A DNA stretch of 5,609 bases from Myxococcales bacterium (GTDB lineage: Bacteria > Myxococcota_A > UBA9160 > JALSIO01). Positions within the stretch are counted from its first letter, which is position 1. Every line of letters begins with the position of its first letter. The stretch covers positions 1 through 5,609 of the forward strand of contig JALSIO010000093.1 of NCBI GenBank assembly GCA_026989995.1, written 5' to 3'. Under the pieces are notes generated by a model, which was not told the origin of the DNA, searched no databases, and saw nothing but the letters and a program-made list of their open reading frames with translations. Made by a program: the position numbers and the translations under genes. This document shows, piece by piece, positions 5,180 to 5,609 of the stretch.

Positions 5180-5609
5180 TCAGCAGACCGGGAGCTCGCC
5201 CCGGACGAGCCGCTGCACGAAGGCATCCACACCGTCGAGGCCCCCTTCAAGGAGCTCCCGTGCCGGGGCCGCCACCTCGGAGAGACCGACCCCACGCGCC
5301 AGCTTCAGCCGGGCGGAGGCGAGCCACGGCTGGTCCAGGGGCCAGCCGATCCGCGAGATCAGCGAGACGGTGGCCCCGAGCACACCGGGCACGCCTTCGT
5401 GGATCCTTCGGGCGAGCTCGAGGGCGAGGAGCTGGTACACCTTGCCCACGTGTGCGACGGGGTTCTTTCCCGCGGCCGCCTCGAGCGACATGGGGCGTCC
5501 CGGGGTGATCAGGCCGCAGGGCCGGTTGCCGCGCCCCACCTCTCCTCCGTCCCCCGCCTCGGCGGAAGTCCCGAGCACCGTCAGGTACATGCCCTCGAGG
5601 CCCCGCTCG
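5180..5609 (-). CDS. mat: Archaeal-type methionine adenosyltransferase, C-terminal part
   Basis: This is the C-terminal 142 residues of an enzyme that makes S-adenosylmethionine from methionine and ATP in the cytoplasm. The gene runs leftward and its 5' part lies beyond the window. It belongs to the family found in archaea (PF01941/COG1812), not to ordinary bacterial MetK. Diagnostic stretches, numbered from the first complete codon in the window, are YLTVLGTSAE (8-17), GRGNR (25-29), GLITPGRPMS (32-41), EAAAGKNP (43-50) and HVGK (53-56), then ISRIGWPLDQP further on. About two thirds is missing relative to the roughly 400 residues usual in the family. The visible end has the family's expected length and stops with TGA at 5180-5182. 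The Met at 5588-5590 is internal, since the frame stays open to the edge and the residues before it (ERGLEG) continue the family pattern. It is convergent with the pump gene and no shared role is indicated. The family call comes from remembered motifs. Confidence 0.9.
   Translation of the reverse strand, partial: ERGLEGMYLTVLGTSAEAGDGGEVGRGNRPCGLITPGRPMSLEAAAGKNPVAHVGKVYQLLALELARRIHEGVPGVLGATVSLISRIGWPLDQPWLASARLKLARGVGLSEVAAPARELLEGGLDGVDAFVQRLVRGELPVC

Noticed and set aside
3364..5508. Plus-strand open frame of 714 codons in another frame of the RND gene
   Set aside because: The product is Pro/Arg/Gly-rich and disordered-looking. It overlaps conserved transmembrane coding sequence and runs into the minus-strand methionine adenosyltransferase gene.
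5588..5590. ATG as the start of a 136-residue protein on the minus strand
   Set aside because: The frame is open beyond it to the window edge, and both flanks continue the methionine adenosyltransferase family pattern, so it is an internal Met of a truncated gene.
1..5609. tRNA, rRNA, CRISPR array, insertion sequence or attachment site
   Set aside because: I saw no cloverleaf-like segment, no regularly spaced repeats, no transposase motif and no terminal inverted repeats with target duplications.

Overview
The window is very GC-rich bacterial DNA (well above 65% G+C by eye, with a strong G/C bias at third codon positions) and is packed with genes. A lipoprotein adaptor and an RND inner-membrane pump imply a cell with two membranes. 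At the right edge is a methionine adenosyltransferase of the archaeal family, which occurs only sporadically in bacteria. Together these suggest an environmental high-GC Gram-negative lineage, for example a myxobacterial or deltaproteobacterial-type organism or a high-GC gammaproteobacterium. The sequence alone does not fix the taxon.

Layout: positions 1-107 hold no gene that can be supported, only the possible last codons of an upstream plus-strand gene (frame-1 TGA at 28-30) followed by a strong nested inverted repeat (33-84). An AT-rich island at about 113-159 carries two overlapping promoter-like sequences and a candidate operator, and it abuts the GTG start of a TetR-family repressor (163-825). 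The periplasmic adaptor (membrane fusion protein, 822-1961) and the HAE1-type RND transporter (1958-5098) follow with 4-base ATGA and GTGA overlaps. The three genes therefore look like one translationally coupled operon. After an 81-base gap with a GC-rich hairpin, the C-terminal third of the methionine adenosyltransferase runs convergently on the minus strand (5180-5609) and leaves the window at its right edge.

How it works together: the TetR protein probably represses its own promoter and so the whole operon, until it binds an inducer. The adaptor, anchored by a lipidated Cys19, would link the proton-driven RND trimer to an outer-membrane TolC-type channel. No channel gene is present here, so it must be encoded elsewhere. 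The pump has every proton-relay residue expected of an active HAE1 transporter, but its substrate pocket lacks most of the phenylalanines of AcrB. The drug profile of AcrB should therefore not be assumed.

I see no wholly new system in this window. The points most worth a second look are the apparently leaderless, repeat-organised promoter of the regulator, the altered pump pocket, and the archaeal-type methionine adenosyltransferase in a bacterial setting.
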